64,000 bases of DNA from Rhabdophis nuchalis (GCA_039707465.1 CM077645.1:63268850-63332849); one strand, 5' to 3'. Shown: positions 36,301-51,300, counted from the first letter of the stretch. Numbers and translations are program-made. The notes: a model not told the origin generated them from the letters alone.

Positions 36301-39300
36301 TCCTAGCCAAACCACCCTGAGCAGGAGAAAAGCAAGGTTTTACATTCAGGCAGGAAAAGCAAAGGTACAAGGTCAGATTGGATTAGGTTAGATTGGCTCA
36401 AAAACTGTGAGAGGGACCTTGGAATTCTAGTGGACGATCACTTAAATATGAGCCAGCAGTGTGCACCGGCAGCCAAAAAAGCTAATACAATCTTTGGTTG
36501 TATAATCAAAGGAATGGAATCAAAATCATTTGAAGTATTAGTACAGATTTATAAAAACTTAGTAACACCTGGAATACTGCATCCAGGTCTGGTCACCACA
36601 TTATAAAAAAATATGTTGAGATTTTTGGGGAAAGTGCAGAGATCCAATTAATAATGATTGGTTAGATTCAAGCTGTTTCATCTAAATTAGGACTAAACTC
36701 CAAGGATATGATCAGATAGATAAAAATGCAAAACATAACTCAAAAGTAGCTTACCAATGAACCAGTATTCTGGGTCAAAGGAATTCTTGCTATCATTATG
36801 TTTGGTTGAATGGCCAACTGGATATTTAGACTGGATTTGACATTTATTTCCACCTCTCAAGTCCTTCCCAAAGACCTCGGATAGGGAGATATTGCTGTTT
36901 GATGGCATTAAAGGTATTGTTGCAGGATGTAAGTGTTTCCAAGTAAAGTTGCCTTTTGCAATTGACAAGGGTGACTTTTGTCAGTGCCGATCAAGTGGTT
37001 TTCTACCTGTTTTAGGATTACACTATTACTATTGGTACTCTGTTTTTTTTTGTCAGTCATTCTACTTCTATTCACAAGTCTTGTGTATTGCGTCCTTCAG
37101 TTCTTTCTCTTCCATTTTGCTGTCGCCAAGTTCTGCAATGTCCATTATCCAGACATTTTAAAAATCTTTCTTATTGACAATTGTTACATGTCTGGGTATA
37201 CTTTGCCTATTTTATGATCCCACCAGTTCTTGCTTGCAAATTTCTTGGAGATCTTCCAATATATCATTGTTGCTACTTTGTCATGTAGTTGTTTGTAGTT
37301 AGCCTATGCAATCTTCTTGCAGCAACTAATTAGATGGTCCACTGTTCAATTAAAATTGTTCTGCACATGCACAGAATTCAAAAGCAAGATGGAGGCAGCA
37401 ACAAAGAACCAGTTTGGGGGAAGGGCAGGCCTGGGTCGCTGCCAGTTCCACCAACCCAAGCCGCTATACCCCTACCAGTTGGGCCAAACCGATAGGAACT
37501 CACCTCTGATCCAGTCCAAACTCCACTGAAATATGGGAGCAAAGCTGAGCATCCATTCTATTTCAGTGTTTTTCCATACAACTTCAGAGACAGTCCATGT
37601 AAAGCAGGGGTCCCCAACCACCGGGCCGTGGACCGGTGCCGGTCTGTGGCTTGATAGGAACCGGGCCGCAGTGAGCGGCGTAACTCTTAGAAAGGGCCGG
37701 AGAGGAGGATGGGGGAGCCCCCTGGGCAGAGCGCACACCAGGGGCGGGAGAGCACAGGCGCGGCCACTCACGCCGTTGGGGGCCCGAGAGGGGCGAGTGA
37801 GTTGCCTCCCCCCCGTGCACGCATGCGCCGCCTCTTCCCCCTCCCCCCTCCCCCTCTATGCCGGCCGAGCCATGGCCACCGGTCCGCGGAATTTTTTTAA
37901 CATGAAACCAGTCCCTGGTGCCAAAAAGGTTGGGGACCCCTGATGTAAAGAGATAGGAGAACCTGGCAGATCTTTTTGATATTATTAATTTCAATGACAT
38001 ATGGGTGATATTCCACTGTCATTGGTTTATGAATGAATAATTTGTAATGCGACATGAGTTGTAAGAACATCTTTGCCCAAGTCAAGCTGAAGAAAAACCT
38101 TTCCTGCTGATGTTACATTTCTTTATATTTAAGATTTAATATCAATTTTCTATAGCATAAATTCATTATAAAATCTGGCTTCTTTTAAGAAACTCTTACA
38201 GTGAAAGTTTCAGCTCTCAAATCAACAAAAAGCACCTATTATTTTTCCTACCAGTTTTTTGAATTCAGAGATAGAAAGTTTGCTTCATGAATAAAACAGT
38301 AACTGAAAGCAAGTATCCCTTCAGTAGATGTCAAAAAAAATAAAGCAATTTTAAAAAGGCAGATTAAAATTTCTCAAATGTTATGGTAACACTAGCCGTA
38401 TTATCATCAACTTGTATTCTGCCTCTCCGTGTGAGTCATTATCCCTGTTCAGGTAATATAAACCCACATCTTGAACTCAGCTCTTGAACAGCATGGAGTA
38501 GCCTCTTCCACAAATACGGATCCTCATCAAAATTTGTTATGGCTTTCCACTTCAAAAGATTTCTTAAAGAAATCCTCCATATGTAAAACTTTACATCCCT
38601 GAAGGCTTCCAGATATGTTTGAGCCTTAATTGTACAAAGATTGTCTGGTTCAGAAGGTAGCTTCCAATCATACACCATAGGCAATCACTGAATTTCTCCA
38701 GGGTGTGGTTGAAAAAAATCAAGATGGCCACTGCAATAGTGCTTTCTGAGGGATACCCATTTTTTCTATGTAGCGTATACAAGGCACATAAAAGATGAAG
38801 AGAGACTGCACTGTCAGTGTCACCATCTTCATTTTTTTTGTCCACAGCCTGCTGACATCTTCAGTTTCAATTGTAAGTATGTCCATTTTCCCTGACTACC
38901 ATTATTTTATTTTCTGTATTTTTGTAATACATTTCTCCTGTGTGTGTATTGAACTGATTATTGATTAGTTAAAATGGTCCCAATCATACATAATGGATTC
39001 ATACATTTTTCAACAACATTCCAATGCAACACACATGGGAATTGTTCATAGAATATGAATACTTTAACAGATTAACAGAGTTGGAAGGGACCTTGCAGGT
39101 CAACTACTCCAACCCCCTGCCCAAGCAGGAGACCCTACATCTGCCCCTACCGAGGATTTAACTCACAACCTCCTGATTGGGAGGTGAGAACTCCACCTCT
39201 AGGTAACAGCAGCATATGTTTATTCATTTATTTTCTAAGGTTACATATGTATATCAACATAAGGCCAAAGACAAGACAGATTAACATCAGACTCTAATAT

Positions 39301-42300
39301 TTAAACTTTACCTACAATTGTGTCCTTCCTGAAAGTGCTGTGCTGCTGAGAAAGACAAAGGAATTTTGCAATTCTGTCATTATTCTTTATTAGCTGTACC
39401 CGGCCACACGTTGCTGTGGCCCAGTCTGGTTAAATGGCCAACCAATCTGTGATGTACACCTGCACACACAAACACGTACACACAACCACTGTATAACCCC
39501 CAACCTACCTACCTACTGTATTTCCCCTTCTCTCCCTCTACCTACTTACCTACCTACTGTATTTTTCCCCCTCTCTCTATCCCTCTACCTACCTACCTAC
39601 CTACCTACCTACCTACTGTATTTCTCCCTCTCTCTCTCTATCCCTCTACCTACCTACCTACCTACTGTATTTCTCCCCCTCTCTCCTTATCCCTCTACCT
39701 ACCTACTGTATTTTTCCCTCTCTATATTTTTATCCGCCTACCTACCTTCCTACCTTCCTACTGTATTTTACCTCTCTCTCTCTATCCCTCTACCTACCTA
39801 CCTACCTACCATGCAGCCTCCTGGGACCAAAAATGGGCCACCTGGGAGTGTGCCACCCCCCATGCCTAGTTTTGGATCTAGTAGGCATCCATATAGCCTC
39901 CTAGGACCAGAAATGGGCCACCTGGGAGTGTGTCAACCCCCCATGCCTAGTTTTGGGCCTAGCAGGTGTCCATACAGCCTCCTGGGACCAAAAATGGGCC
40001 ACCTGGGAGTGTGTCACCCCCAATGCCTAGTTTTGGGCCTAGTAGGTATCCATACAGCCTCCTGGGACCAAAACGGGCCACCTAGGAGTGTATCACTCCC
40101 CGATGCCTAGTTTTGGGCCTAGTAGGCGTCCATACAGCCTCCTGGGACCAAAAATGGGCCACCTGGGAGTGTGCAACCCCCCATGCCTAGTTTTGGGCCT
40201 TGTAGGCCTCCATGCAGTGTGGGAACATAGGAAACTTATTCGGTTGCTGAGGAAACGACTGTTGGAAATGTGAGGGGTGTGTGCATGACGCATCATAAGA
40301 AGCAGCTGGATGGGAGGAGCTACAGGGAGGTGAAAACCTGAGAAGTGTGTACCTTTTACATTTGTGCTGCTTGCACATGGCACACGTATGATTGCTTCGG
40401 AAGTACAATACAATACAATACAATACAATACAATACAATACAATACAATAATACAATACAATAGCAGAATTGGAAGGGACCTTGTAGGTCTTCTAGTCCA
40501 ACCCCCTGCGTGGGCAGGAACCTTATACCATTTCAGACAAATGGCTATCTAACATCTTTTTAAAGACTTCCAGGGTTGGGGCATTCACAACTTCTGGAGG
40601 CAAGCTGTTCCAGAGGTTAATTGTTCTAACTGTCAGGAAATTTCTCCTTAGTTCCAAGTTGCTTCTCTCCTTGATTAGTTTCCACCCATTGCTTCTTGTC
40701 CTGCCCCCAGGTGCCTTGGAAAATAGTTTGGCTCCCTCTTCTCTGTGGCACCCTCTGAGATATCAGAACACTGCTATCATGTCTCCCCTGGTCCTTCTCT
40801 TCATCAAACTAGACATACCCAGCTCCTGCAGCCGTTCTTCATATGTTTTAGTCTCCAGTTCCCTAATCATCTTGGTTGCTCTTCTCTGCACTCTTTCCAG
40901 AGTCTCCACGTCTTTTCTACATCGTGGCGACCAAAACTGTATGCAGTATTCCAAGTGTGGCCTTACCAAGGCACTATACAGTGGCATTAACACTTCACGT
41001 GATCTAGATTCTATCCCTCTGTTTATGCAGCCTAGAACTGTGTTAGCTTTTTTGGCAGCTGCTGCACACTGCTGGCTCATGCCAAAAAAGCTAACACAGT
41101 CCTGGAACATTGTGTGAAAATTTGGTGCCGATGGGTGCAGTACTTTCTGAGATTAGCGGCTTTGCACAAACCATTTTACGTTTTTATTTATATAGATTTT
41201 GTATAGGTAGTCCTTGAATTATGACTATAATTAAACCTACAATTTTGGTTGCAAGTCAGTGGGTATGACTAGACCTGATTTCACAACCTTTTTTGTGATG
41301 GTCATTAAGTAAACCCAACAATCATAAACAACCCTATTACTTGCTGTTGGTTGGATTTTACCAGAAACTGGAAATAAACACCTGTTTCTGGCAAAACCAT
41401 TGATAAATCATGATCATAGGATCGTAAGTTCTGCAAACAATGATAAATGCAGGCTGGTTGCCAAGCATCCAAAATGCAGTCACATGACAATAGGGGTGTG
41501 TGTGTTTGGTGATCTGGATGTCACAACTTTGCAACCAGTTTGGAAGTCCCATTTTTCAGAACTTTAAATGGTTGCTAAGCAATCAGTTGTAACTTGAGGA
41601 TTACTTGCTTTGCCCTGCATTTTTTTCTTTTGAAATACAGATCATATGAGGCTACAGAATATTTTCAAACCAAATGATACTGGAGTGTTGATAACTAATT
41701 ATGTATCATAAAAATGTGAACCAGGGAACTTTTGAAGTTGCAAATTTTACAAGCTTGCTAACGTAGCCCTGATGTCAACCATCCCTGCTAGACAAAACCA
41801 TGAAATAACTCTGCAGGTTTTCTAAGCTATTTGTATTGAGATTGATTTTGAAATTTAAAAATGCTTTAGCCCTTTTGACCTAGGTACTACACCTGAATAT
41901 CTATGTCAAGCCTATCTTTGTTACTCTTTATACCTGTAATATTCACCTTACCTTGTAGGCAGCTTGCCTCATAAACTGCTTTGCAGGCTGCTTCCAGATA
42001 GCAGGCACTGTGATGACCCATCGCACATCAGAATTTTCAAACTCTGACCCAGCTTGATCACTCAGTTCCTAAAATAATTGGAAGCAATGCAGTGGTGAGA
42101 TTATAGAATTAGAACCAGCTGTTTCAAACATCAGTAACACATTTTAGTGGTTTCCGTGGAAATTATTTTCTTGCAGTGTTTGTCTGTCAATATCACTCAA
42201 CCTGATTGAAACAGAGGACTGCCTAGATCCGTGACATAGGCGAACCTATGACACGCGTGCCACAAGTGGCATGTAGAACCATAGTTGGTGGCATGCCAGC

Positions 42301-45300
42301 CACCAGGTGTGCATGCGCATACCGGCCAGCTGATATTTTGCCCTTCCGGAAGGCCAGGGTGGGCCATTTTCATCCTCCCCAGGCTTCAGGAAAGCCTCCA
42401 AAGTCTTGTTGGGGAGGGCAAAAAACTGTCCCAACAGGCCAACCCGAAGCTCGGGAATGATACATTTCTGGCTTCCAGAGGACCTCCGGGGCGGTCTGGG
42501 GAAGCCGTTTTTGCCCTCCCCAGGCTTCAGGAAAGCCTCCCCAGCCTGTGGGGGTCACGCCCGCATGTGCAGGGGGGCAGTGAGGATTGCGTGGGCACGC
42601 ACCGCATTGTGCGTGATAGCGCGCACATGCAATTTTGGCACTCCATAAGAAAAAGGTTCACCATCACTGGCCTAGATAGCTAAATCTAGGTTTCAATTTC
42701 ATCCTATCAAGGAAGCCGGAAAATAGAGTTCAGAAAGGACAAGTATTTCTCCAAAACAAAGACCCAAATTGAACACACATAATATTGCATTATGCTGAAA
42801 TCTGATCCAAATGTCTTTTCCTAGAATTAATCAGGTTTCATGACACTTGTTGTAAACATCCATCCATTCTATTATCCTTTATTTATTTAAAAGGATCGCT
42901 TTATTTAACGGAAGCATTCTAATTAAATCACGGGAGTTTTTTCATTTTAAAACTTGGAGTTAACTGCAAATTCTTTCCCTGTGTAGGAGTTTACTGCTTT
43001 AAAAAAAAACAAAAAAACAGAAGTGTCTGTTCTTAATGTATAAGGGAAAATAGCTCTTTGTGTTTTCTTTAGGCATCTGTGTCCAATTGCTTGCTGGTGT
43101 TATTTATGGGGAGGAATTCCATCACGGGTAACAACTTTGTGTGTATCTTTTTTGTTTTCCAGGAAACGAATGGAAAGGCATAATATCATAATGTCATTTC
43201 CTTGAGAGGAAAAAATATGTGATTAACCAATAGTACAGTGATAAGATTTAAAACTTGCAGCTGACAAGGGAAGGTCTTTCTAGCAATGTTATTTTTTAAA
43301 AAATATACCTAAAATATAATGCTATTAAATCTTTTTTTTGTTGTTTAAACCTGGTGCTTCCTCAAGATGTAACTCAGCATGTTAACTGAAGATTCTCCAG
43401 TTTCCTTTGATGTGTGCCTTTGCTCCTAACTTTATAGCTTTTTCAAACACAAGAAGTCAGCTTTCCTCCCAGTGCCATATTGCAATGGAACTGGGGTGGA
43501 ACTGGGGTGGCTGGATATTGTTTAGCTCAAGTGACAACATCTAACCAGCCTTAGCTGATACCAGACTTTTCCTTCTTGTAGTCTGGACAGGAAATAATTA
43601 ATTCCAGGAAAAAGGACCTCAGAGCCTGGTTAATAGTATTTTACTGGAAAGAATGTTAAAAGTAGGACAAATTCCAGCAAGAACTCTATTTCTGTTTGAG
43701 AAATCTTTATACAGGCAATCCCAGGATTATTCTCCATTTTCTCATTCTTTTTTTTAATGCAGGGAGATGGGACCTGGAATTAAGGAGAAACTTCCTAACA
43801 ATAAGAACAATTAACCAGTGGAACAGTTTGCCTTTAGAAGTTGTGGGTGCTTCATCACTGGAGGTTTTTAAGAAGAGACTGGATAGCCATGTCTCAAATT
43901 GTATAGGGCAGTGATGGCTAACCTTTTTGTCGATGGATGTCGAAAGTGCACGCACACTCATAATGCAATGCACATATGACACACACACACAAGCATGCAT
44001 GCTCCACCCCCACGCATTCGTTCACGTACACACGCATCTCCTTCAGCAGAGACCCAAAAATCAACTGGCTGGTGGGGGGGGGCGCACATGCATGTGTGGT
44101 GGAGCTGAGCTGGAGCAATGGCTTGCATGCCCACAGAGAGGGCGCTGTGTGCCACCTGTGCCATGCATGCTATAGATTCACCATCACAGGTATAGCGCCT
44201 CCTGCTTGAGCATGGAATTAGACTAGAAAATCACCAAGGTTCCTTCCAGCTCTATTCTGATTGATTGACTCAGCTCTTCTATGAAGCCGGTGTATTCTGC
44301 CCACTGTTCATCGTAATTGTTTTGGTAACTGTTCTTCCTAGTGTCAGTATGAGAAATAAATCTCATAGCTAACCTAAACAAATATTAAGCAAGGCTGGTA
44401 TGATTAATATTGGGATTGGGGATCTCTCACATCCAAAGTTGTAGGCTAGATGTGAAAGAAACCGATTTCTAATAATCTCATATAAATGAGACCTGGAGAC
44501 CATTGGCAATATTCAATTTGATCAGGCAATAAAATGACTATAGAAGGAAGCAGCTCGTCAGATAACCCAGTCCCAGAGTTATTTAGGGCTCAAATAAATG
44601 CGGTCAAATAGCCCCTTGAATCAAACATGGAAGTCAATCAACAATCGGCATTGCTCTCAGCAGAGGGAGGTCAATGAGACGTACCTAACATCAACCACAC
44701 CATGTTTTGCAACTTCGGAATGCTTTCCAAGGCCAGCTCCATGTAGAGCATGTTACAGTGGTAATCCAAATGGGAAGGGACTAAGGAATGAGAGACTGAG
44801 AGCACATTTGGCATGTGAAAGGGCCTTCTCTATGGTTACTACTATTCTTCCACTGGCTGGCAATGCCACATTTATCTAGACAGGCTACCTTTGAAACTAA
44901 TTTGCTGCAGTTGATATTAATCTGCTAAGAGCGCCTTATTTATTTTTTGTTAGATTATAAAATTTCTATCTTATTTGCATTGCTGAACATTCACACTCCT
45001 GGTTTTATTGTGGGGGGGAATCATGTATATTTTATCAATTTTAAATAAAAACTTCTCCAAACCTCAATAAATATTGTGAGAATGTAAAGAGTTAGAAAGA
45101 CACGTAAGCAAAGCCATCATTCAAAGTCAAAGCAATTGCTTTCTTACTGAGATTGTATCTGCCACTCCTATTTCTTAGAAACCAACCGGGGAGACTCCTG
45201 CCTTTGATCATGGCTGTGGTATGCAGGACAGATGGATTTAATTTTTTACCTATAATAACATTTCTCATAGAAACTCTTCTTAGGTTTCTTTGGCCCTGAG

Positions 45301-48300
45301 CTGCTATGGATTTTGCAACCAAGAATTATTTTGCTTCCATGATTCTGAATCAGGACTAGGAACAGGAAGGGGGGAAAGAATTTATTGTGAAAAAGAGGAA
45401 AGATTTGGAAGCCAATGCATTAAAATATGTGCTTCAATGAAATGGATAGTTTGAGTTCCAAAGATTCTGCAGCTTGACAATACCTCACTGAAAAGACTTC
45501 CAGAAATGGCACAATTAAAGCGATTTCAATTGTATTATCTTGTACTTGGTCTGTAGCATTTATACCAGAGGTGGTATTCAGCCAGTTCTGGCAGGTTCAA
45601 GAGAACCGGTAGCAGAAATTTTGAGTAGTTTGGAGAACTGGCAAATAGGTTGGCCCCGCCCCTGCTGTCTCCCAGATTCCCACCTGATGTTTTTTTGTTG
45701 CTCTGAACAGGAGAACGGAGCTGGAAAACAGGTTAGTTGGGGAGGGGGATTTTGGAGTACCTTTCCTCTGCCACGCCCACAAAGCCATGCCCAAAGCCAC
45801 ACCCACAAAGCCACACGCACAGAACCGGTAGTAAAAAAAAATTGAATTCCACCACTGATTTATACAATTAAGAGACAACTCAAACAGAGCTGGAATTGAA
45901 CAGAAAAAAAGAAGACTAGGGAATGACCTGACACGGAGATGGGCTTTGTGTCTTCTCCACAGATTATAGAGATGTCCATAGCCTTGGGTCACAACAAGCA
46001 ACCACAACGAACAGATAAGTAGGCTCTCTATAGTACTTTGAGGGAACACAGCATTACCCATGACAAGAATCTATACGAATGGTAGTCCAATTAACTTTGT
46101 GATGACAAATCAACTCAGGGACTTACCTTTTGTTTACCAAATGACAGAATATGGAGAAATCCCTTTCTGAATGCCCCACAATCAAAAATCAGAACCTTGG
46201 GTAGTTCTTACTCAGCTTTACTTTCTGTTCAAACATATATTTTTAAAAGCAAAATTATTTGTAGCCAAGAATTATGTCGCATTAAGTCCCTTTTCTCAAT
46301 ATGCTGAAGCAGCACCAAATGCTTGCCACTGAATACCGTGGGAGGAGGATGTTACCAATGTATGCAACAGGACAGAATCTTCTGGAATGTCTTCTTAGTG
46401 AGGAAGGAAGGAAGGAGTTAAGTAGTGTAGATGTTTTAACGTCATGAGTATTTCTACATTTCCTACAGCTGCTCCACTTTGTTTATATCAGAAAAACTGC
46501 TGCAGGCTGGAATTTGGCAAGGTTAAAATGGTTGGACAGCATTTGTGACAGTTACAAATATAAAGAGCTGGAAATAAAAGTTGGGGTTTTTTTTACCTTT
46601 AATGCTTGTTCCTTAAAGTACTGCAGAGCATAGGCGAATATTTCAAGGGCCTTGACTTTCTTGCCATTTGCTGCTGATAAGTCAGTTTCCAGAGTGAGGT
46701 TCTGAAGAAGAAAATAATTTTCAGAAGTAATGAATATATAAACCATGCTTTTTGAGTTGAGGAAATACAATACTGAGCCTCACTCATTAGGCCTTCTGCC
46801 TAATATTTACAATTCTTACTTTGGGTGGTGTCATTTTATTTTTATTATTTTGCCCTTCTTACAATACAATACAATACAATACAATACAATAGCAGAGTTG
46901 GAAGGGACCTTGTAGGTCTTCTAGTCCAACCCCCTGCATGGGCAGGAACCTTATACCATTTCAGACAAATGGCTGTCTAACATCTTTTTAAAGACTTCCA
47001 GGGTTGGGGCATTCACAACTGCTGGAGGCAAGCTGTTCCAGAGGTTAATTGTTCTTACTGTCAGGAAATGTCTCCTTAATTCTAAGTTGCTTCTCTCCTT
47101 GGTTAGTTTCCACCCATTGCTTCTTGTCCTGCCCCCAGGTGCCTTGGAGAAAAGTTTGACTCCCTCTTCTTTGTGGCACCCTCTGAGATATCGGAACACT
47201 GCTATCATGTCTCCCCTAGTCCTTCTCTTCATCAAACTAGACATACCCAGCTCCTGCAGCCGTTCTTCATATGTCTTAGTCTCCAGTCCTCTAATCATCT
47301 TGGTTGCTCTTCTCTGCACTCTTTCCAGAGTCTCCACGTCTTTTCTACATCGTGGCGACCAAAACTGTATGCAGTATTCCAAGTGTGGCCTTACCAAGGC
47401 ACTATACAGTGGCATTAACACTTCACGTGATCTAGATTCTATCCCTCTGTTGATGCAGCCTAGAACTGTGTTGGCTTTTTTGGCAGCTGCTGCACACTGC
47501 TGGCTCATATTTAAATGGTTGTCCACTAGGATTCCAAGATCCCTCTCACAGTTGCTACTATTGAGCAAGGTACCACCTATACTGTACTTGTGCATTTGGT
47601 TTTTCTTGCCTATATGTAGGACCTTACTTTTTTCACAATTGAATTTCATTTTATTAGACAGTGCCCAATGTTCAAGTTTGTCTAGATCCTTCTGTATCTT
47701 AAGCCTATCTTCTGGAGTGTTGGCTATTCCTGCCAGCTTGGTGTCGTCTGTGAATTTGATGAGTTCCCCATTTATCCCCTCATCCAAATCGTTGATGAAG
47801 ATGTTAAAGAGTACTGGGCCTAAAACAGAGCCTTGGGGGACTCCACTGCCTACTTCCTTCCATGTAGATGCAGTTCCATTGAGGACTACACGTTGAGTGC
47901 GGTTGGTCAGCCAGTTGCAAATCCATTTGGTGGTGCTGCTGTCTAACCCACAATTTTCTACTTTATCTAATAGTAGGTTATGGTCTACTTTATCAAATGC
48001 CTTACTGAAGTCCAGGTAAATTATATCAACAGCATTCCTCTGGTCCACTGATTTTGTCACTTTGTCAAATGATTTTGTCACTTTGTCTTAATAGTGATTT
48101 TATTATTTTATTTCATTTTATTTTTCCAATTTATATACCGCCCTATTCTCCCAAACGGGACTCAGGGCGGTGCACAGAAAAGATAAAAACCCACAACAAA
48201 TAAAGACAATGTAAAATGGAATTAAATAATTAACTCTGTGCTAAAATAGTTAAAAATTATTAAAATTCAATATAAAATATTCATTGATCTATGCCAGGCC

Positions 48301-51300
48301 AGCCAGATGGAAAAAGTACGTTTTAAGTGCCCGGCGGAAGAGGCGCAGGATGGTACAAATGTTGTGGGGGAGGTCGTTCTAGAGGGCCGGACCCACCACA
48401 GAGAAGGCCCTTCCCCTGGGGGTCGCCAGCCGGCATTGACCGGCAGACGGCACCCTGAAGAGGCCAGGTCGAAGGGAGGTGTGTGGTAGGATGCGGTCTC
48501 GCAAGTTTAACGTGACACTGCTTTGATGCAGATGGGTCTAGTAATTCACAGGTAGAGTTAAGATTAAGCAGAACGGTTATATATGGCGGTCTGACTGGAT
48601 ACTGTGTTGTACTTTAGTTGTTTGGGTATTTTTAAAAAAAATCTCGTTGATGCATCTGTTTTATTGAGGCAGTTACTTGGGGAATGTGAAGAGTAGCTGC
48701 ATGATAACATTTAAACATTTAAAATAAAGCTTTTTCCTCATTCATCAGAAGGTCGCTAAAGGTGATCACGTGACTTAAGGACGCAGCAATGGTCATAAGT
48801 ATGAACCAGTCGCCAAGCATGTGAATTTTGATCAGTATGGACATGGGGATGCTACAAAGGTTATAACTATGAAAAATGGTCTTGTCACTTTTGTCATTGC
48901 TGTTGTAACTTTGAACAGTCACTAAATGAAATGTTATAAATCAAGGACTACCTGTATGGAAAATGTGCGATGGATGGGACATGGGTATGCTCATTTCACC
49001 TAACAATTACTCCATTTGCACACCCCTATTATCCTGGATTTTCATTTCAATATGATCTCTCATTTATACTTGTTTATGTTTATAAAAGACAGAAGGCTTA
49101 AATAATCCTACATTTATCGGTGAGTTTACTCATAAATGGCTTGTTCACAGGGAAATTCCAGCCCAGACAAGACATACATGTAATCCTCAATTTACAAGAA
49201 GTCACTTAACAACTGTTTGAATAATGACCCCTCAGAATATGTTACGACCTGTAAGGATTTCCCGCCATCATAAACTGTCGCACTGACCCGTCAATCCCAT
49301 TGGTTCATTTTTATGACCAATTGCCAAGTGCCCTGTAATCATGTGATCATTATTTGCAATTTTCTCTGCTGGCTTCCCTAGAAAGTCAATGGGAAGCCAG
49401 CAGGGAAGGCTGCAAAATGCAAATGGAGGAGACATTGGATTTGAGGTCCATTCCCCTGTGTGCAGAGAGTGGAAACCTGGCAGAAACGCAAACATAACTT
49501 TTCGGAGGCTTTCTGTGCAGCTGGTGGAGAATCTTGGCAATCATATCAGACCTGCCCAGAAAGGAGGCAGCATATTCAAGAGAGAAACCGAAAATAGGAG
49601 ACAAAATTAGGAGTCCTGAGCTAGACGACTCTAGTCAGAACTGGGTTTAGAGCAGGAGTCCCCAATCTTTTCAACTTTAAGTCTGAAGGACTTCAGCTCC
49701 CAGAATTCTCCAGCCAGCTTTGCTGGCTGGAGAAGTCTGGGAGCTGAAGTCCTTCAGACTTAAAGTTGCAAAGGTTGGGGACCCCTGGTTTAGAGGAAAA
49801 AGTTTATATCCATAGCCTACAATTTCCCAGGGTATATCTATTAGGTTAGAAAGTTATAGCTTTTGCTTGGCAAGTTCTATTTATTAGATGTAATTAAGTA
49901 CAGAACTGGATTCAATTGGACTTTACAGCATCATTTTTGGGCTAACATTTTCAGAACACAGGTGTTCACAAGTATTTTCCCCTCTGCGCCTCTGTGTGTG
50001 GAAACTCTGATTTTAAAGAAAATTGATACAAAAATGGATGTAAAAATGCTGCAGAAAAATATCATTTATTTATTTGGATAGTATGTTAAAACAAAATGTT
50101 CATTACGTCAAATGAACATTGAGCATTCTTAAGTGGGATATAAAATGGATTCACTACTTACACTGGTTGTGTGGAGCTTCATCTTAAATTTTTCAAAATA
50201 TAGCCAGTGTTTTGATTCATTAGGATCTAGGTCATGATAGAAATCTCTAGCCACATAACCAAAACTATGGAACTTTCGTTCTGGAGTCAAGAGAATAGTT
50301 GTTGGTGTCTTCTGGTTGGCCACACCAGGATCGCCTCCTTCCCATCGCCTAGAACATAGAGAAAATAATTTAAAATCCAGCAAGGTCTGATATCTATTGC
50401 TATTCAACCAGCATAATTTAATCCAGGGGTCTCCAACCTTTACAACTTTAAGTCTGAAGGACTTCAGCTCCCAGAATTCTCCAGCCAGCAAAGCTGGCTG
50501 GAGAATTCTGGGAGCTGAAGTCCTTCAGACTTAAAGTTGCAATGGTTAGAGACCCCTGATTTAATCCATGCAAACACATTAGCTTTGTGGAATTATTTTT
50601 AAAAAATCAATATACAACCTTCTAAGAAGTTTTTTTCCCCCCCGCAATTGCAAGCTGAGATTCAGAGGTTCTGGAGGAAAATCCACCAAAAACCCACCAA
50701 AAGTTAGGTATAAAGTATGCCACTTTTCTCACAAAGTGCCCCTGAATACTAATGGACAATCCACAAGCAGAATCTTATTGTTGCCAGATGTTGCTTGTGG
50801 ACTCCTATGATGAGTCTGTATGAGAAGAAAGCAGATGGGTCAATTGCCCCAAAGCATTGTAAATCCTTTTTCCTCAGATGTTCTACAAAGAAAAGCATCA
50901 AATATTTTATATAATAGAGCCCTATTTTAAAGATGTGTTCCCTACGGCCCTTGACTATTAAAGGAAAAAAAACCCTTTAATTGTTTTGGTTTTGAGTAGT
51001 TCTTGGTTTGGAGAAGGGTGCTCGCCACTGAAGTGAGCTGGACTGCAGCAGCCAGGTTCTGCCCCAGCATGCAAAACATATATAAAGCACAGTACATGCA
51101 CTGGCCAGGACACCGTGGCTCAGTGGCTAAGATGCTGAGCTTGTCGATGAGAAAAGTCAGCAGTTTGGCAGTTCAAATCCCTAGCACTGCCTAACGGTGT
51201 GAGCTCCAGTTCCTTGTCCCAGCTTCTGCCAACCTAGTAGTTCGAAAGCATGTAAAAATGCAAGTAGAAAAATAGGAACCACCTTTGGTGGGAAGGTAAC

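Larger units (their letters stand above)
39392..41199 (+). mobile_element. Unclassified dispersed repeat, copy 1, with pyrimidine arrays, minisatellite and CR1 insertion
   Basis: Begins tagctgtacccggccacacg and ends gtttttatttatatagat. The same start, middle (cctgcacacacaaacacgta) and end occur at 59912-60672. Between them lie (CTAC)n arrays broken by ctgtatttctccctctctc units, the minisatellite at 39811-40213 and the CR1 at 40405-41095. No open frame of its own. Confidence 0.65.

Noticed and set aside
39502..39810. Regularly spaced short repeats resembling a CRISPR array
   Set aside because: Pyrimidine-rich microsatellite with slipped units in a vertebrate intron; no constant spacer length and no cas genes.
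39811..40273. Repetitive Pro/Gly-rich frames
   Set aside because: Translation of the 80-bp minisatellite.
45092..45322. 76-codon minus-strand frame between exons 5 and 6
   Set aside because: No match to HSPA12A, no splice signals that keep phase, and no known domain.
47087..47896. 269-codon plus-strand frame
   Set aside because: Antisense shadow of the CR1 reverse-transcriptase frame on the minus strand.
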